Counted from the first letter of the stretch, positions 39,001 to 48,337 are shown. The stretch is 64,000 bases of DNA from Fredinandcohnia onubensis (GCF_031181385.1 NZ_JAPSKV010000003.1:1-64000), one strand, 5' to 3'. The notes: generated by a model not told the origin, from the letters alone. A program made the numbers and translations.

Positions 39001-39461
39001 TTGGAGATATTTCAATGTTAGATACTCCTACTTTCTTTTATGGAATGAGACTTGGAGAAGAAATTGAAGTAGAAATTGAACAAGGAAAGACATTAATTGT
39101 TAAACTTGTTTCAGTAGGTCAAGCTCAACCAGATGGTACAAGGGTTATCTATTTTGAATTGAATGGTCAGCCTCGTGAGGTTATCGTTCAAGATACGAAT
39201 ATCAAATCAACAGTTGTTGCAAAGCTAAAAGCTGATCGCGATAACGAAAACCATATTGGCGCAACAATGCCAGGAACTGTGATAAAAGTACTAGTAGAAA
39301 AAGGTGACAAGGTGAATAAAGGGGACCATCTCATGATTACGGAAGCCATGAAGATGGAAACTACTGTTCAAGCACCTTTCACTGGAATAGTGAAGGATAT
39401 TCACGTTGCAAACGGTGAAGCTATTCAAACAGGTGATCTCTTACTTGAACTTACAAAATAA
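36021..39461 (+). CDS. pycA: Pyruvate carboxylase
   Basis: A 1146-residue single-chain anaplerotic enzyme making oxaloacetate from pyruvate and bicarbonate. Biotin carboxylase domain (1-450; GGGGRGMRIV ATP loop, EVNPRVQVEHT), carboxyltransferase domain (about 530-800; FTDTTFRDAHQS, metal-binding HLHTHDT), allosteric linker, and C-terminal biotinyl domain with the biotinylated lysine in EAMKMET (Lys1111). DarB, whose gene is at 3527, is reported to act on PycA in B. subtilis. Shine-Dalgarno AAAGGAGG. Confidence 0.97.
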   Translation: MEKRIKKVLVANRGEIAIRVFRACTELHIRTVAIYSKEDAGSYHRYKADEAYLVGEGKKPIDAYLDIEGIIEIAKENDVDAIHPGYGFLSENIDFARRCEEENIIFIGPKSSHLDMFGDKVKARHQAEKAEIPVIPGSDGPLKNLEEAIRFGEDHGYPVIIKASLGGGGRGMRIVRSKAGLKESYERAKSEAKAAFGNDEVYIEKLIENPKHIEVQIIGDSQGNIVHLYERDCSVQRRHQKVVEVAPSVSLSEKLRQDICDAAVKLMKNVQYLNAGTVEFLVANDEFYFIEVNPRVQVEHTITEMITGIDIVQTQIQVAEGHSIHSNAIGIPAQEDIKTHGYAIQSRVTTEDPLNNFMPDTGKISAYRSGGGFGVRLDAGNGFQGAVITPYYDSLLVKLSTQALTFEQAASKMVRNLKEFRIRGIKTNIPFLENVVKHEKFLSGEYDTSFIDSSPELFIFPKPKDRGTKMLSYIGNVTVNGFPGVEKKRKPVFDKPFLPKVKHTEPVPSGTKQILDQHGPEGVVNWVKEQKQVLFTDTTFRDAHQSLLATRFRTNDIKHIADPTARLLPELFSLEMWGGATFDVAYRFLNEEPWDRLATLRKQAPNILFQMLLRASNAVGYKNYPDNLIREFVKESAESGIDVFRIFDSLNWVKGMTLAIDSVRNNGKIAEAAICYTGDITDPTRSKYDLQYYKDLAKELEQSGAHMLGIKDMAGLLKPQAAYTLISALKETVSIPIHLHTHDTSGNGLFTYAKAIEAGVDIVDVAVSSMAGLTSQPSANSLLYALEGTERKPELSVTAYEEIARYWEGVRKYYHDFESGMTSPHTEIYQHEMPGGQYSNLQQQAKGVGLGTRWEEVKEMYRRVNDMFGDIVKVTPSSKVVGDMALYMVQNNLTEDDIYERGETLDFPDSVVELFEGFLGQPHGGFPKELQRIILKGREPITVRPGELLESVNFSEIKDTLTHSLHRDVTNKEMISYALYPKVFMDYQKMFEQFGDISMLDTPTFFYGMRLGEEIEVEIEQGKTLIVKLVSVGQAQPDGTRVIYFELNGQPREVIVQDTNIKSTVVAKLKADRDNENHIGATMPGTVIKVLVEKGDKVNKGDHLMITEAMKMETTVQAPFTGIVKDIHVANGEAIQTGDLLLELTK

Positions 39462-39468
39462 TCACAGA

Positions 39469-39496
39469 AGCCCCAAGTATATACTTTGGGGCTTTG
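39469..39496 (+). terminator. pycA terminator
   Basis: AGCCCCAAGTAT / ATACTTTGGGGCTTT. Confidence 0.85.
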
Positions 39497-39502
39497 TTAC
39501 GC

Positions 39503-39535
39503 AAAAAAACCGAGGAGAGCATCCTCGGATTTTTT
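39503..39535. terminator. Second terminator, also serving ctaA
   Basis: AAAAACCGAGGA-gagca-TCCTCGGATTTTTT between converging pycA and ctaA. Confidence 0.85.
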
Positions 39536-39538
39536 GAC

Positions 39539-40516
39539 TTATTGAACTGTAATTGTTTGATTTGCATTTATAGATTCTTCATTCGCTTTTTCTGCCTCTG
39601 TTCGTAATGTCATCTCATTTTTCTTGCTTCTTGAAGATAATAGAATAAAGTAACTAAATACCCCAAATAAACAAGCAATAAATAAAGCGTGTGCTAGAGA
39701 AATAAATAGATTTAGTCTGGAAAAAATAATGACGGCCCCTGAAGCAACTTGAATCGACACTAAACCAAGAGCAATCATCCAGCCACGATATAGAACTTTT
39801 TCGTGCTTATAATGCTTGTAAATGCGAATGAAAAGGGTCAATACCCAAATAAATAATACACCAGCTAATGCTCGGTGCCCCATTTGAACCCATTCGTGGA
39901 TTTGAGTGGGAAGGCCAATATTGTTGTAAGTACACACAGGCCAATCAGGACAAGCAAGTGAAGCGCCAATATGTCTCACGAGTGCACCAGTATATACAAC
40001 AACTAAACTATAAATAGTAATGGCATAAAATTGAGTTCGTAGTTTGCTGTCTATCACAAGTGAGTCGGCATCAAACTTTTTATCAATCTCGAAAATAAGC
40101 AGCGTCAACAATAGTACGGATGCAAAGGAAATGAGCGAAATTCCGAAATGAAGGGCTAGTACTATATCAGATTGTCCCCACATAACTGCTGCAGCACCAA
40201 TCAGTCCTTGTAATACTAAGAAAAAGAAGGATATAAATGCTAAAAATTTCGTTTCTCTGATGTGACCGATTGCTTTCCAAGCCCAAATAGATAAAGCTAA
40301 TACTAATATCCCCACAACTCCAGAAACAACTCTATGGCTTAGTTCAATGACTAATTCAAACGTTATTTCTTCAGGGATTAACTGTCCATGACATAAAGGC
40401 CATGAATCTCCACAACCAGCTCCTGATTCTGTTTTTGTTACAAGCGCACCACCGATTAACACAAATAGCATACCGATCGTTGTTAAAACCGATAACCATT
40501 TTAATGAACGGCTCAA
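39539..40516 (-). CDS. ctaA: Heme A synthase CtaA
   Basis: Eight-helix membrane enzyme (325 residues) that oxidises heme O to heme A. The conserved Cys pair in the first extracellular loop is present ([14 protein letters not shown], Cys35/Cys42), as are heme-ligand histidines in ELSHR, LHFGIS and GHRALAG and a second Cys pair (LACPDWPVC). TTG start with AGAAGGTGA. Divergent from ctaB; the two enzymes form the heme B to heme O to heme A pathway. Confidence 0.95.
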   Translation of the reverse strand: MSRSLKWLSVLTTIGMLFVLIGGALVTKTESGAGCGDSWPLCHGQLIPEEITFELVIELSHRVVSGVVGILVLALSIWAWKAIGHIRETKFLAFISFFFLVLQGLIGAAAVMWGQSDIVLALHFGISLISFASVLLLTLLIFEIDKKFDADSLVIDSKLRTQFYAITIYSLVVVYTGALVRHIGASLACPDWPVCTYNNIGLPTQIHEWVQMGHRALAGVLFIWVLTLFIRIYKHYKHEKVLYRGWMIALGLVSIQVASGAVIIFSRLNLFISLAHALFIACLFGVFSYFILLSSRSKKNEMTLRTEAEKANEESINANQTITVQ

Positions 40517-40812
40517 AAAATCACCTTCTTACTTTTATAAAACTATAGCATTTTCTAGTATTCAACTTTACTTTGCAGATATCCCTAAATTCTACCTTTA
40601 TTTTTTACGATATATATCATACCTAAAGAATAGATAAATTTCAAAGGAACACTCTTATCGATATTACACAATTTACGATTTGTTTACAACCCACACGAAA
40701 TCGAAAAAAATTTATTATTGTAGTAAAAAAGGTTGAAAAATATGAAGGAGTTTGCTAGAAATAGATAGGGGAATTGTTTTAAATTTCGACAAGTACCTGT
40801 AAACAATGGATT

Positions 40813-40841
40813 AACACTATTAATATAGTGATAATAGTGTT
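40813..40841. promoter_or_regulatory. Interlocking inverted repeats, candidate operator
   Basis: Perfect 10-base arms AACACTATTA / TAATAGTGTT around nine bases that themselves contain ATAGTG, so CACTAT can pair with either the inner or the outer half-site. No known regulator motif is recognised. Confidence 0.5.
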
Positions 40842-40892
40842 TAAATAGCGGTTTTGCGGTCATTTGAAGGTCACAAAAAAGTCATAAATTAT

Positions 40893-40909
40893 TAACGAAA
40901 TGTTCACAA
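40893..40909 (-). promoter_or_regulatory. ResD-box-like sequence
   Basis: On the minus strand TTGTGAACATTTCGTTA partly matches the reported ResD consensus (TTGTGAA then a T-rich half). A weak but plausible fit for a ctaA/ctaB control region. Confidence 0.3.
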
Positions 40910-41176
40910 AAAAACTAAAAAATGTGATTTAATATACAGAAAGGGTATTTTTTAATATAATTTATAATATCTACAACATAATAAACTAGATAACATAAAA
41001 CTTGTACTTTTCATACATACCTCACATCTCGAAAACGCTTTATTTTTATAATTGCGTTTTTTAAGATTGAAGATAGTGCAGAATGATGGTATCACATTAA
41101 TTGAAAAGAATGAGGCTGATGAGATTGCTGTTAGCAATGTTTGAAAGTATCGTTAATAAAATAAGGAGGCTTCATG

Positions 41177-42115
41177 ATGACGACGACAAGGTCTGTACTT
41201 AGTGCAGATGAAAAAATACAGAATGAAAAAAATCGTGATCAGGAATATCAAACCACTGCCTATAAGGATTTCCTAGCAATCATTAAAATTGGGATTGTAA
41301 ATTCCAACTTAATAACCGCCTTTACAGGTGTATGGCTTGCCTTGTTCTTTACGGGTCAAAGCTTTTTGCAGGAAATCGATATCGTTATATATGCGCTAGT
41401 TGGTTCTGCATTGGTTATAGCTGGTTCCTGTGCGGTGAATAATTACTATGATCGAGATATTGACCATGTGATGGAACGTACAAAAGTACGTCCAACTGTA
41501 ACCGGTAGAATTAATCCTAAACATGTTTTAGTATTGGGATTAATACTCATACTAATAGGAACTGGATTTCTACTTCTTACTACAGTTACTGCTGCAGTGA
41601 TTGGATTAATTGGTGTTTTCTCTTATATCGTTTTATATACAATGTGGTCAAAACGCAGATATACAATTAATACCGTAATCGGAAGTATATCTGGAGCTGT
41701 ACCTCCTCTTATTGGGTGGGCAGCGATTGATCCAGACTTACACGTACTTGCGTGGCTTTTGTTTTTTATTATGTTTATCTGGCAACCGCCTCACTTTTTA
41801 GCACTTGCGATGAGACGAGTTGAAGAATACCGTGCAGCAGGAGTTCCTATGTTGCCGGTTGTACACGGGTTTGCAATGACAAAGAGACAAATCATGATTT
41901 GGGTACTTTGTTTGCTTCCACTTCCTTTTTATATGTTTTCTTTAGGCGGCATATTTGTAATAATTGCAACCGTCCTAAATATCGGTTGGTTAGTCCTTGG
42001 TATTAGTGGTTTTAAAAAGAAAGATGATATCAAATGGGCAAAACAAATGTTTGTATACTCGCTTAACTACTTAACGATTATGTTTGTAACAATGATAATC
42101 GTTACATTAGTGTAA
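41177..42115 (+). CDS. ctaB: Protoheme IX farnesyltransferase (heme O synthase) CtaB
   Basis: UbiA-family prenyltransferase with about eight or nine helices. The Asp-rich motif [19 protein letters not shown] (prenyl diphosphate binding) and the second motif ([16 protein letters not shown]) are intact. It adds farnesyl to heme B. Two adjacent ATGs exist; I use the second, seven bases from AGGAGG. First gene of the ctaB-CDEFG block. Confidence 0.95.
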   Translation: MTTTRSVLSADEKIQNEKNRDQEYQTTAYKDFLAIIKIGIVNSNLITAFTGVWLALFFTGQSFLQEIDIVIYALVGSALVIAGSCAVNNYYDRDIDHVMERTKVRPTVTGRINPKHVLVLGLILILIGTGFLLLTTVTAAVIGLIGVFSYIVLYTMWSKRRYTINTVIGSISGAVPPLIGWAAIDPDLHVLAWLLFFIMFIWQPPHFLALAMRRVEEYRAAGVPMLPVVHGFAMTKRQIMIWVLCLLPLPFYMFSLGGIFVIIATVLNIGWLVLGISGFKKKDDIKWAKQMFVYSLNYLTIMFVTMIIVTLV

Positions 42116-42223
42116 GTGGGTTTCAAAATATAAATAATTCTTCTCTATCAAGTAGAAGGATTTAATATCTTTATCAATAAAGATAGTAGCAAAATATTAT
42201 TGAAAGAGGGGTTTGATTAAGCT

Positions 42224-43300
42224 ATGAAAAAATGGCTACCAAAAGTGCGCTTGTTCACACTGTTTAGTTTCATGGCGCTGCTGTTAGCAGGGTGTGGGGA
42301 ACCATTCGTTTCTGCACTTACCCCAGCAGGGGAAGTTGCGAAAATGCAGTACGATTTAATGATCCTAGCTACATTGATCATGGTAATCGTTATTGCAATA
42401 GTTACAATTATCTTCGTTATTGCCTTAGTAAAATTCAGACGTAAAAAAGGTGATGAAAACAAGATTCCTAAGCAAGTCGAAGGAAATCACACTTTAGAGA
42501 TCATTTGGACTGTTATTCCAATTCTTTTACTTTTAGTATTAGCAGTTCCAACAGTATCTGCTACATTTGAATTAGCTGACGTAAAAGCAATGGAAGAAGG
42601 AACAAGAGACGAGGATGCAGTAGTAGTTAAAGTAACTGCAAATTTATATTGGTGGGAATTTGAATACCCTGATCATGGTATTGTAACTGCTCAAGAGTTA
42701 ATAGTTCCTACTGATGAAAAAGTATATTTTGAACTTATTTCTTCTGATGTTAAACATTCATTTTGGATTCCAGCTGCTGGTGGAAAACTTGATACAAACA
42801 CAGATAATACAAACAAATTCTGGTTAGAGTTTGACTCTGAAAGTACTGAAGAAGCTGGCGGCTTATTATATGGTAAGTGCGCGGAACTCTGTGGTCCTTC
42901 CCATGCATTAATGGATTTCAAAGTTAAACCAGTTCCACGTGCTGAATTTGATCAGTGGATTGACAATATGGTTGTAGCTAAGGATGCAGAACATGTTCCT
43001 GCAAATGATGTTGCAAAAGCTGGTGAGGAATTATTCAGTGCAAACGGCTGTATTTCATGTCACGCAATTAACCCAGGTGAAAAGCGTCCTACTGCACCAA
43101 GCTTAGCTAACTTTGGGGATCGCTCTAGCATTGCTGGTAAATTAGAATACAACAAAGATAACTTAAAAGATTGGTTAAAGGATCCTGAATCAATTAAGCC
43201 AGGTAACAGCATGACAGGAACTTACGATCACGAAGCTTTATCTGAACAAGATTTAGATGCTTTAGCTGAATATCTAATGGGCCTTAGTGTCGAAGATTAA
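42224..43300 (+). CDS. ctaC: Cytochrome caa3 oxidase subunit II CtaC
   Basis: Lipoprotein (lipobox LLAGC, Cys24) with two membrane helices, an extracellular CuA domain (CAELCGPSH, Cys219/Cys223) and a fused C-terminal cytochrome c domain with CISCH (about 276-280) and a methionine ligand region near GNSMTGTY. The fusion defines a caa3-type oxidase that takes electrons from cytochrome c. The tracked ATG is used; AGAGGGG lies rather far upstream (13 bases). Confidence 0.96.
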   Translation: MKKWLPKVRLFTLFSFMALLLAGCGEPFVSALTPAGEVAKMQYDLMILATLIMVIVIAIVTIIFVIALVKFRRKKGDENKIPKQVEGNHTLEIIWTVIPILLLLVLAVPTVSATFELADVKAMEEGTRDEDAVVVKVTANLYWWEFEYPDHGIVTAQELIVPTDEKVYFELISSDVKHSFWIPAAGGKLDTNTDNTNKFWLEFDSESTEEAGGLLYGKCAELCGPSHALMDFKVKPVPRAEFDQWIDNMVVAKDAEHVPANDVAKAGEELFSANGCISCHAINPGEKRPTAPSLANFGDRSSIAGKLEYNKDNLKDWLKDPESIKPGNSMTGTYDHEALSEQDLDALAEYLMGLSVED

Positions 43301-43332
43301 GATAAGAAATAATTGAATAAGGAGGTCACATT

Positions 43333-45207
43333 GTGAGTACTGTAGCTCAGAAAAAAGGATTTGGCGCTACTTTATGGGATTATTTAACAACCGTTGACCA
43401 TAAAAAGATTGCTAAACTTTATTTAATAGCAGGTGGATTCTTCTTCCTTTTAGGAGGAATCGAAGCTCTTATTATTCGTATTCAACTTGCTGTACCAGAC
43501 AATAATTTTGTAACTGCTGGTTTTTTCAATGAAATCATTACAATGCATGGTACAACAATGATTTTCTTGGCAGCCATGCCGCTTTTATTAGGATTTATGA
43601 ATGCCGTCATGCCCCTTCAAATAGGTGCACGTGACGTTGCCTTTCCATTTGTTAATGCTTTAGGTTTCTGGTTATTCTTCTTTGGAGGGGTATTCTTAAA
43701 CCTAAGTTGGTTTATGGGTGGCGCACCTGATGCAGGTTGGACTTCATACGCTTCACTTGCATTACACTCCGAAGGTCACGGTATTGATTTCTATGTACTA
43801 GGTCTTCAAATTTCAGGTATCGGTACTTTAATTGGTGGAATTAACTTCTTAGCGACTATTATCACAATGAGAGCACCTGGTATGACTTATATGCGTATGC
43901 CATTATTTACATGGACTACGTTTGTTGCATCAGCATTAATACTATTTGCATTCCCTCCATTAACTGTAGGGTTGTTATTAATGATGTTTGACCGTATCTT
44001 TGGTACTGCGTTTTTCGTTCCATCAATGGGCGGAAACACAATTATTTGGGAGCATTTATTCTGGATCTTCGGTCACCCAGAAGTTTATATCTTAATTCTT
44101 CCAGCGTTTGGTATTTTCTCTGAGATTTTTGCTACATTCTCAAGAAAAAGACTATTCGGATACTCTTCAATGGTATTCGCAACAGTATTAATTGGTTTCT
44201 TAGGATTCATGGTGTGGGCTCACCACATGTTTACAACTGGTCTAGGACCAATTGCGAACGCAATTTTCGCGGTTGCTACTATGGCAATTGCTGTACCGAC
44301 TGGTATTAAAATCTTTAACTGGCTCTTCACAATGTGGGGCGGTTCATTAAGTTTCACAACACCTATGTTATATGCGGCTGCTTTTATTCCGTCATTCATC
44401 ATGGGAGGAGTAACAGGGGTTATGTTAGCATCTGCTCCAGCAGACTATCAGTACCATGATTCTTATTTCGTTGTTGCTCACTTCCACTATGTAATCGTAG
44501 GTGGGGTTGTACTTGCAGTATTTGCAGGGGCACACTACTGGTGGCCAAAAATGTTTGGAAAAATGCTTAACGATACTCTTGGAAAAGTAACTTTCTGGTT
44601 ATTCCTAATTGGTTTCCATTTAACATTCTTTATCCAACATTTCCTTGGTTTAATGGGTATGCCACGTCGTGTATTCACATTCTTACCAAACCATGGTTGG
44701 GAACTTGGAAACTTAATCAGTTCTATTGGTGCTATTTTCATGGCATTAGGTGTAATTGTTCTTCTTTATAATATTGTTATCACATCAATTAAAGGAGAAA
44801 ATGCAACAGCTGATGCATGGGAAGATGGCCGTACTCTAGAGTGGGCTATTTCATCACCACCACCGGAGTATAACTTTAAGCAATTACCTTTAGTCCGTGG
44901 ATTAGATCCTTTATGGGTAGAAAAAATGCAAGGCAAGAAAGAGATGACTCCAGCAGAACCACTTGGAGACATTCATATGCCAAACAGTTCAATCCTGCCT
45001 TTCATCATTTCTTTAGGACTATTTGTTGCAGCATTCGGTTTCTTACACCATCCAGATGGTGTTAGCTGGTCAGTTCCAGTTATGATTATTGGAGGAATCA
45101 TTACTTTTGGTGCGATGCTACTACGCTCAATTATCGATGATCATGGATACCACATTCACAAAGAAGAATTAATGGATGATGATGACAAGAAAGGGGTTGA
45201 GGCATAA
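43333..45207 (+). CDS. ctaD: Cytochrome caa3 oxidase subunit I CtaD
   Basis: Heme-copper oxidase subunit I (624 residues, about 12-14 helices). Heme a ligand ITMHGTTM, the CuB site WIFGHPEVYI with the His-Tyr crosslink, HHMF, and heme ligands HFHYVIVGG are all seen. The GHPEVY glutamate marks an A1-type proton channel. GTG start with AAGGAGGTC. Its stop overlaps the ctaE start by one base (TAATG). Confidence 0.97.
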   Translation: MSTVAQKKGFGATLWDYLTTVDHKKIAKLYLIAGGFFFLLGGIEALIIRIQLAVPDNNFVTAGFFNEIITMHGTTMIFLAAMPLLLGFMNAVMPLQIGARDVAFPFVNALGFWLFFFGGVFLNLSWFMGGAPDAGWTSYASLALHSEGHGIDFYVLGLQISGIGTLIGGINFLATIITMRAPGMTYMRMPLFTWTTFVASALILFAFPPLTVGLLLMMFDRIFGTAFFVPSMGGNTIIWEHLFWIFGHPEVYILILPAFGIFSEIFATFSRKRLFGYSSMVFATVLIGFLGFMVWAHHMFTTGLGPIANAIFAVATMAIAVPTGIKIFNWLFTMWGGSLSFTTPMLYAAAFIPSFIMGGVTGVMLASAPADYQYHDSYFVVAHFHYVIVGGVVLAVFAGAHYWWPKMFGKMLNDTLGKVTFWLFLIGFHLTFFIQHFLGLMGMPRRVFTFLPNHGWELGNLISSIGAIFMALGVIVLLYNIVITSIKGENATADAWEDGRTLEWAISSPPPEYNFKQLPLVRGLDPLWVEKMQGKKEMTPAEPLGDIHMPNSSILPFIISLGLFVAAFGFLHHPDGVSWSVPVMIIGGIITFGAMLLRSIIDDHGYHIHKEELMDDDDKKGVEA

Positions 45208-45827
45208 TGCATGTAGAAGAAAAATTAACAGCTGAAACTTTTCCTGCAGAGCCTGAGAAAGCGACCCTTGAAGGAAAAAATAAATTTATCGGTTTTTGGC
45301 TCTTCCTTGGAGGCGAAACAGTTTTATTCGCTTCCCTCTTTGCAACTTATTTAGCATTAAACAAGAGTAATGGTACAGGTCCATCGTCACAGGATTTATT
45401 TGAAATACCACTTGCTTTTACGATGACAATGATTCTTTTAACAAGTTCTTTAACAAGTGTGTACTCTATGTACCATATGAAGAACTTTAACTTTAAGAAA
45501 ATGCAACTTTGGTTGGGGCTAACTGTACTACTTGGTGCAGCTTTCCTAGGATTGGAAATTTACGAATTTAACCACTATGTACATTTAGGTCATACAATCA
45601 CAGGTAGTGCATTTGGTTCTGCTTTCTATTTATTAGTTGGAACTCACGGTGCTCACGTACTATTTGGACTTTGTTGGGCTCTTGCACTTATGATTCGAAA
45701 CGCGAACCGTGGATTAGACTTGTATAATGCACCTAAGTTTTATGTCTTTAGCCTTTACTGGCACTTTATTGACGTAGTGTGGGTGTTCATCTTTACTGTT
45801 GTATATCTAATGGGAATGGTGGGATAA
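45207..45827 (+). CDS. ctaE: Cytochrome caa3 oxidase subunit III CtaE
   Basis: Five-helix COX3 family protein (206 residues) with GFWLFLGGETVLFASLFATY, LVGTHGAHVLFGL and the terminal YWHFIDVVWVFIF signature. The ATG overlaps the ctaD stop, so translation is coupled. Confidence 0.96.
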   Translation: MHVEEKLTAETFPAEPEKATLEGKNKFIGFWLFLGGETVLFASLFATYLALNKSNGTGPSSQDLFEIPLAFTMTMILLTSSLTSVYSMYHMKNFNFKKMQLWLGLTVLLGAAFLGLEIYEFNHYVHLGHTITGSAFGSAFYLLVGTHGAHVLFGLCWALALMIRNANRGLDLYNAPKFYVFSLYWHFIDVVWVFIFTVVYLMGMVG

Positions 45828-45831
45828 ACAC

Positions 45832-46158
45832 ATGGCAAATAATTCTAATAATACAAATGTTGATTTAGCCTATCGTAGAAGAAAAAGTGCGGAAGAAATG
45901 AAGCACCATGTCATTTCTTTTGCTCTCATGATATTCCTTACTATTATTGCCTTTATTGCAGTTGGATATGGTGAATTTTCACCTTGGTTTGTAGTACCAT
46001 TTATCCTTCTATTAGCTGTAATTCAGGTTATCTTACAATTGTATTACTTCATGCACATGAATCATAAAGGACATGAAGCACCAAAAATGTTCATGTTTTC
46101 AGGAATATTAATAGCTGCTGTTACTGTTCTATGCTTTATGACAATCATTTGGTGGTAA
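45832..46158 (+). CDS. ctaF: Cytochrome caa3 oxidase subunit IV CtaF
   Basis: A 108-residue COX4 prokaryotic-type subunit with three membrane helices (HHVISFALMIFLTIIAFIAV, WFVVPFILLLAVIQVILQLYYFMHM, MFMFSGILIAAVTVLCFM). It follows ctaE by four bases and is followed by a terminator. Confidence 0.94.
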   Translation: MANNSNNTNVDLAYRRRKSAEEMKHHVISFALMIFLTIIAFIAVGYGEFSPWFVVPFILLLAVIQVILQLYYFMHMNHKGHEAPKMFMFSGILIAAVTVLCFMTIIWW

Positions 46159-46166
46159 GAATCGGA

Positions 46167-46199
46167 GAAAGTCGGTGTAAAAACCGACTTTCTTTTTTT
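46167..46199 (+). terminator. ctaCDEF terminator
   Basis: GAAAGTCGGT-gtaaaa-ACCGACTTTC then T7. It separates the structural genes from ctaG. Confidence 0.88.
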
Positions 46200-46298
46200 A
46201 GACACTAAATGTTCATAAATGGTTTGTTTGCATGGCTATTTCCCTAGAGGTATAATTAATAGTATGTTTACATTGTTTATATTATTAAGAGGGGTGAG

Positions 46299-47204
46299 AT
46301 GGAGATGTCTATAGATATCTTTGGTTTTCGGGCATTATGGAGTCCCTATTATTTAGTTTCGCTTTTAGTCATTACAATTCTATATTTTATGATAGTGGGT
46401 CCTTGGAGACATCGATTTGCTCATTCTGAACCTACGTCGATTAAAACAAAGATTTTATTTGTGATCGGAATTGCACTTCTTTATTTTTGTAAAGGAAGTC
46501 CGATTGATTTACTAGGCCATATGACCATGACTGCTCATATGACACAAATGGCTACACTTTATTTAATAGTACCGACATTTTTTATTTTGGGTGTACCTAG
46601 TTGGTTATGGAGAACCTTTATAAATCTCAAAGTTATAAAGCCACTTTTTAGTTTTTTCACAAAGCCTTTAATTGCTTTAGTTGTATTTAACGGTTCATTT
46701 TCTTTATATCATATCCCACTCATTTTTGACTTTGTAAAAACCAACGTGTTCATTCATGCTGCAACAACGACTTTTATTTTTATTGCTGCTTTCTTTATGT
46801 GGTGGCCTTTAATTAATAAATTAGAAGAGTGGAACACGTTGAGTGGACTTAAAAAAGTTGGTTACATTTTTGCTGACGGTATGTTATTAACACCTGCTTG
46901 TGCACTTATTATTTTTTCAGATGTAGCTATGTATTCAACATATACAGAGCTTGGTTCATGGGTAACTGCTCTAGAACTCTGTGTACCAGCCTCTATGCTA
47001 GCCAGTTTAAATCTTACTGGACCAGAGATGTTTAATTTCATGCCACCACTCGAAGACCAACGTACTGGTGGCGTTGTTATGAAAATTATTCAAGAGTTTG
47101 TTTATGCGATTTTACTAGCGAAAGTATTCTTTGAATGGGTTCGTAAGGAACGTGAGGAAGAAAAAATACTTGACGAGCAATTACTCAAGCCCCAAACAAA
47201 TTAA
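46299..47204 (+). CDS. ctaG: Cytochrome c oxidase assembly factor CtaG
   Basis: CtaG_Bacillus-type (caa3_CtaG) seven-helix membrane protein, 301 residues, needed for forming active caa3 oxidase, probably CuB insertion. Seen: conserved histidines in LGHMTMTAHMTQM and SLYHIPLIFD. It has its own upstream region after the ctaF terminator, and ctaM follows. A second in-frame ATG two codons later is an alternative start. Confidence 0.94.
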   Translation: MEMSIDIFGFRALWSPYYLVSLLVITILYFMIVGPWRHRFAHSEPTSIKTKILFVIGIALLYFCKGSPIDLLGHMTMTAHMTQMATLYLIVPTFFILGVPSWLWRTFINLKVIKPLFSFFTKPLIALVVFNGSFSLYHIPLIFDFVKTNVFIHAATTTFIFIAAFFMWWPLINKLEEWNTLSGLKKVGYIFADGMLLTPACALIIFSDVAMYSTYTELGSWVTALELCVPASMLASLNLTGPEMFNFMPPLEDQRTGGVVMKIIQEFVYAILLAKVFFEWVRKEREEEKILDEQLLKPQTN

Positions 47205-47242
47205 TAAAAAATATAGAGAGAACGATGTGAGAGAGGTTAACT

Positions 47243-47704
47243 ATGAATTTACCGATTCTGCCTACAGTGAGCACCATTTTTATTGTTTTGAGTGCACTAA
47301 CAGTTGCCATCGGTTGGTATTTAATTAAACAAAAAAGAATTGATGCACATAAAAAAGCGATGACGACTGCTGCTATATTTGCTTTGATTTTTTTCATTAT
47401 CTATATGTCGAGAACGGTATTTGTCGGAAATACTTCTTTTGGCGGACCTGACGATGTTAAGATATATTATACGATCTTTTTAATTTTTCATATATTCTTG
47501 GCAACAACAGGAGCAATATTCGGAGTGATTACATTATACCTTGGCTTTAAAAACAAGATTGCAAAACACCGCAAGTTGGGACCCATCACAAGCATCATAT
47601 GGTTTTTTACAGCCTTGACAGGTGTAGCGGTTTATTTCTTGTTGTATGTCTTTTACAAGGGTGGAGAAACAACATCGATGTTAAAAGCAATTTTAGGTTT
47701 TTAA
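47243..47704 (+). CDS. ctaM: DUF420 membrane protein CtaM/YozB
   Basis: Four-helix membrane protein (153 residues) of the DUF420 family, with HKKAMTTAAIFALIFFIIYMSR and FHIFLATTGAIFGVITLYLGFK. CtaM is required for heme A oxidase assembly in Staphylococcus aureus; the B. subtilis homologue YozB lies away from the cta genes, so its placement directly after ctaG here supports the same role. GAGAGGTTA Shine-Dalgarno. Confidence 0.87.
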   Translation: MNLPILPTVSTIFIVLSALTVAIGWYLIKQKRIDAHKKAMTTAAIFALIFFIIYMSRTVFVGNTSFGGPDDVKIYYTIFLIFHIFLATTGAIFGVITLYLGFKNKIAKHRKLGPITSIIWFFTALTGVAVYFLLYVFYKGGETTSMLKAILGF

Positions 47705-47738
47705 ACAATGGTAGAATGGATTGTTTGTAATATGTATA

Positions 47739-47775
47739 AGGTGTTCTAGAATACAATATTCTAGAGCACCTTTTT
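47739..47775 (+). terminator. ctaG-ctaM terminator
   Basis: AGGTGTTCTAGAAT / ATTCTAGAGCACCTTTTT. Confidence 0.88.
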
Positions 47776-47827
47776 ATTTTGTTATTCTATGCACATAACG
47801 TATCTTTCTTAGAGGGGAGTGTTAAGG

Positions 47828-48337
47828 ATGATTGAGATCTTTACAGAAAACTTATTATTGGTTCCATGTTCTTTGGATATTGCCAAGTCATTAGTTTTTC
47901 ATCGCAAAGAACTTGAAAAACGATCACCTATAACGATTCCACAAAATTGGCCATCTCCATTAATAACAGGTATTCTTCCGTTTTATATAGAAAAGCTTGA
48001 AAAGGATGAAAATCAGTATGGCTGGGGATTATGGCTAATCATTAATTATGCCGATAAACGGATTATTGGCGATATTTATCTTCATGGAAAACCAGATAAG
48101 AAAGGTAATGTCCAATTGACGTATACAATGAATAGAGAATATCAAAAAACAAAATTAACTTATGAGGCGGTGGACGCTTTAATTGATTGGCTTGTTACAC
48201 AAGCGGATGCAAAAAAAGTACTTATGGAATGTAGTGATAGTAACTATCAATCAATCCAGCTTTTTGAAAAGCTAGGTATGAGATGTACAAAGAAGGATGG
48301 TAAGTTTTTAACTTGGGAACTTCGTAAAGTGATTTAA
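47828..48337 (+). CDS. GNAT-family N-acetyltransferase
   Basis: Acetyltransferase of 169 residues, RimJ/RimL-like: ENLLLVPCSLDIAKSL near the N-terminus, GDIYLHG in the central strand, and the C-terminal SNYQSIQLFEKLGM helix characteristic of the fold. The acceptor substrate is unknown. ATG at 47828 with GAGGGGAG upstream; the tracked start three codons earlier is less likely. No obvious operon partner. Confidence 0.83.
   Translation: MIEIFTENLLLVPCSLDIAKSLVFHRKELEKRSPITIPQNWPSPLITGILPFYIEKLEKDENQYGWGLWLIINYADKRIIGDIYLHGKPDKKGNVQLTYTMNREYQKTKLTYEAVDALIDWLVTQADAKKVLMECSDSNYQSIQLFEKLGMRCTKKDGKFLTWELRKVI

Larger units (their letters stand above)
40517..41176. other. ctaA-ctaB divergent control region
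   Basis: 660 bases, very A+T-rich, no gene. It contains the interlocking inverted repeats at 40813-40841 and a ResD-box-like sequence at 40893-40909. In B. subtilis this region is controlled by ResD and other regulators. Confidence 0.6.

Noticed and set aside
40952-41137. 61-codon minus-strand ORF upstream of ctaB
   Set aside because: Composition typical of random A+T-rich DNA; no ribosome binding site and it lies in the control region.
36000-47704. Recent horizontal transfer of the pycA-cta block
   Set aside because: Gene order and base composition match the rest of the window and the B. subtilis core genome.
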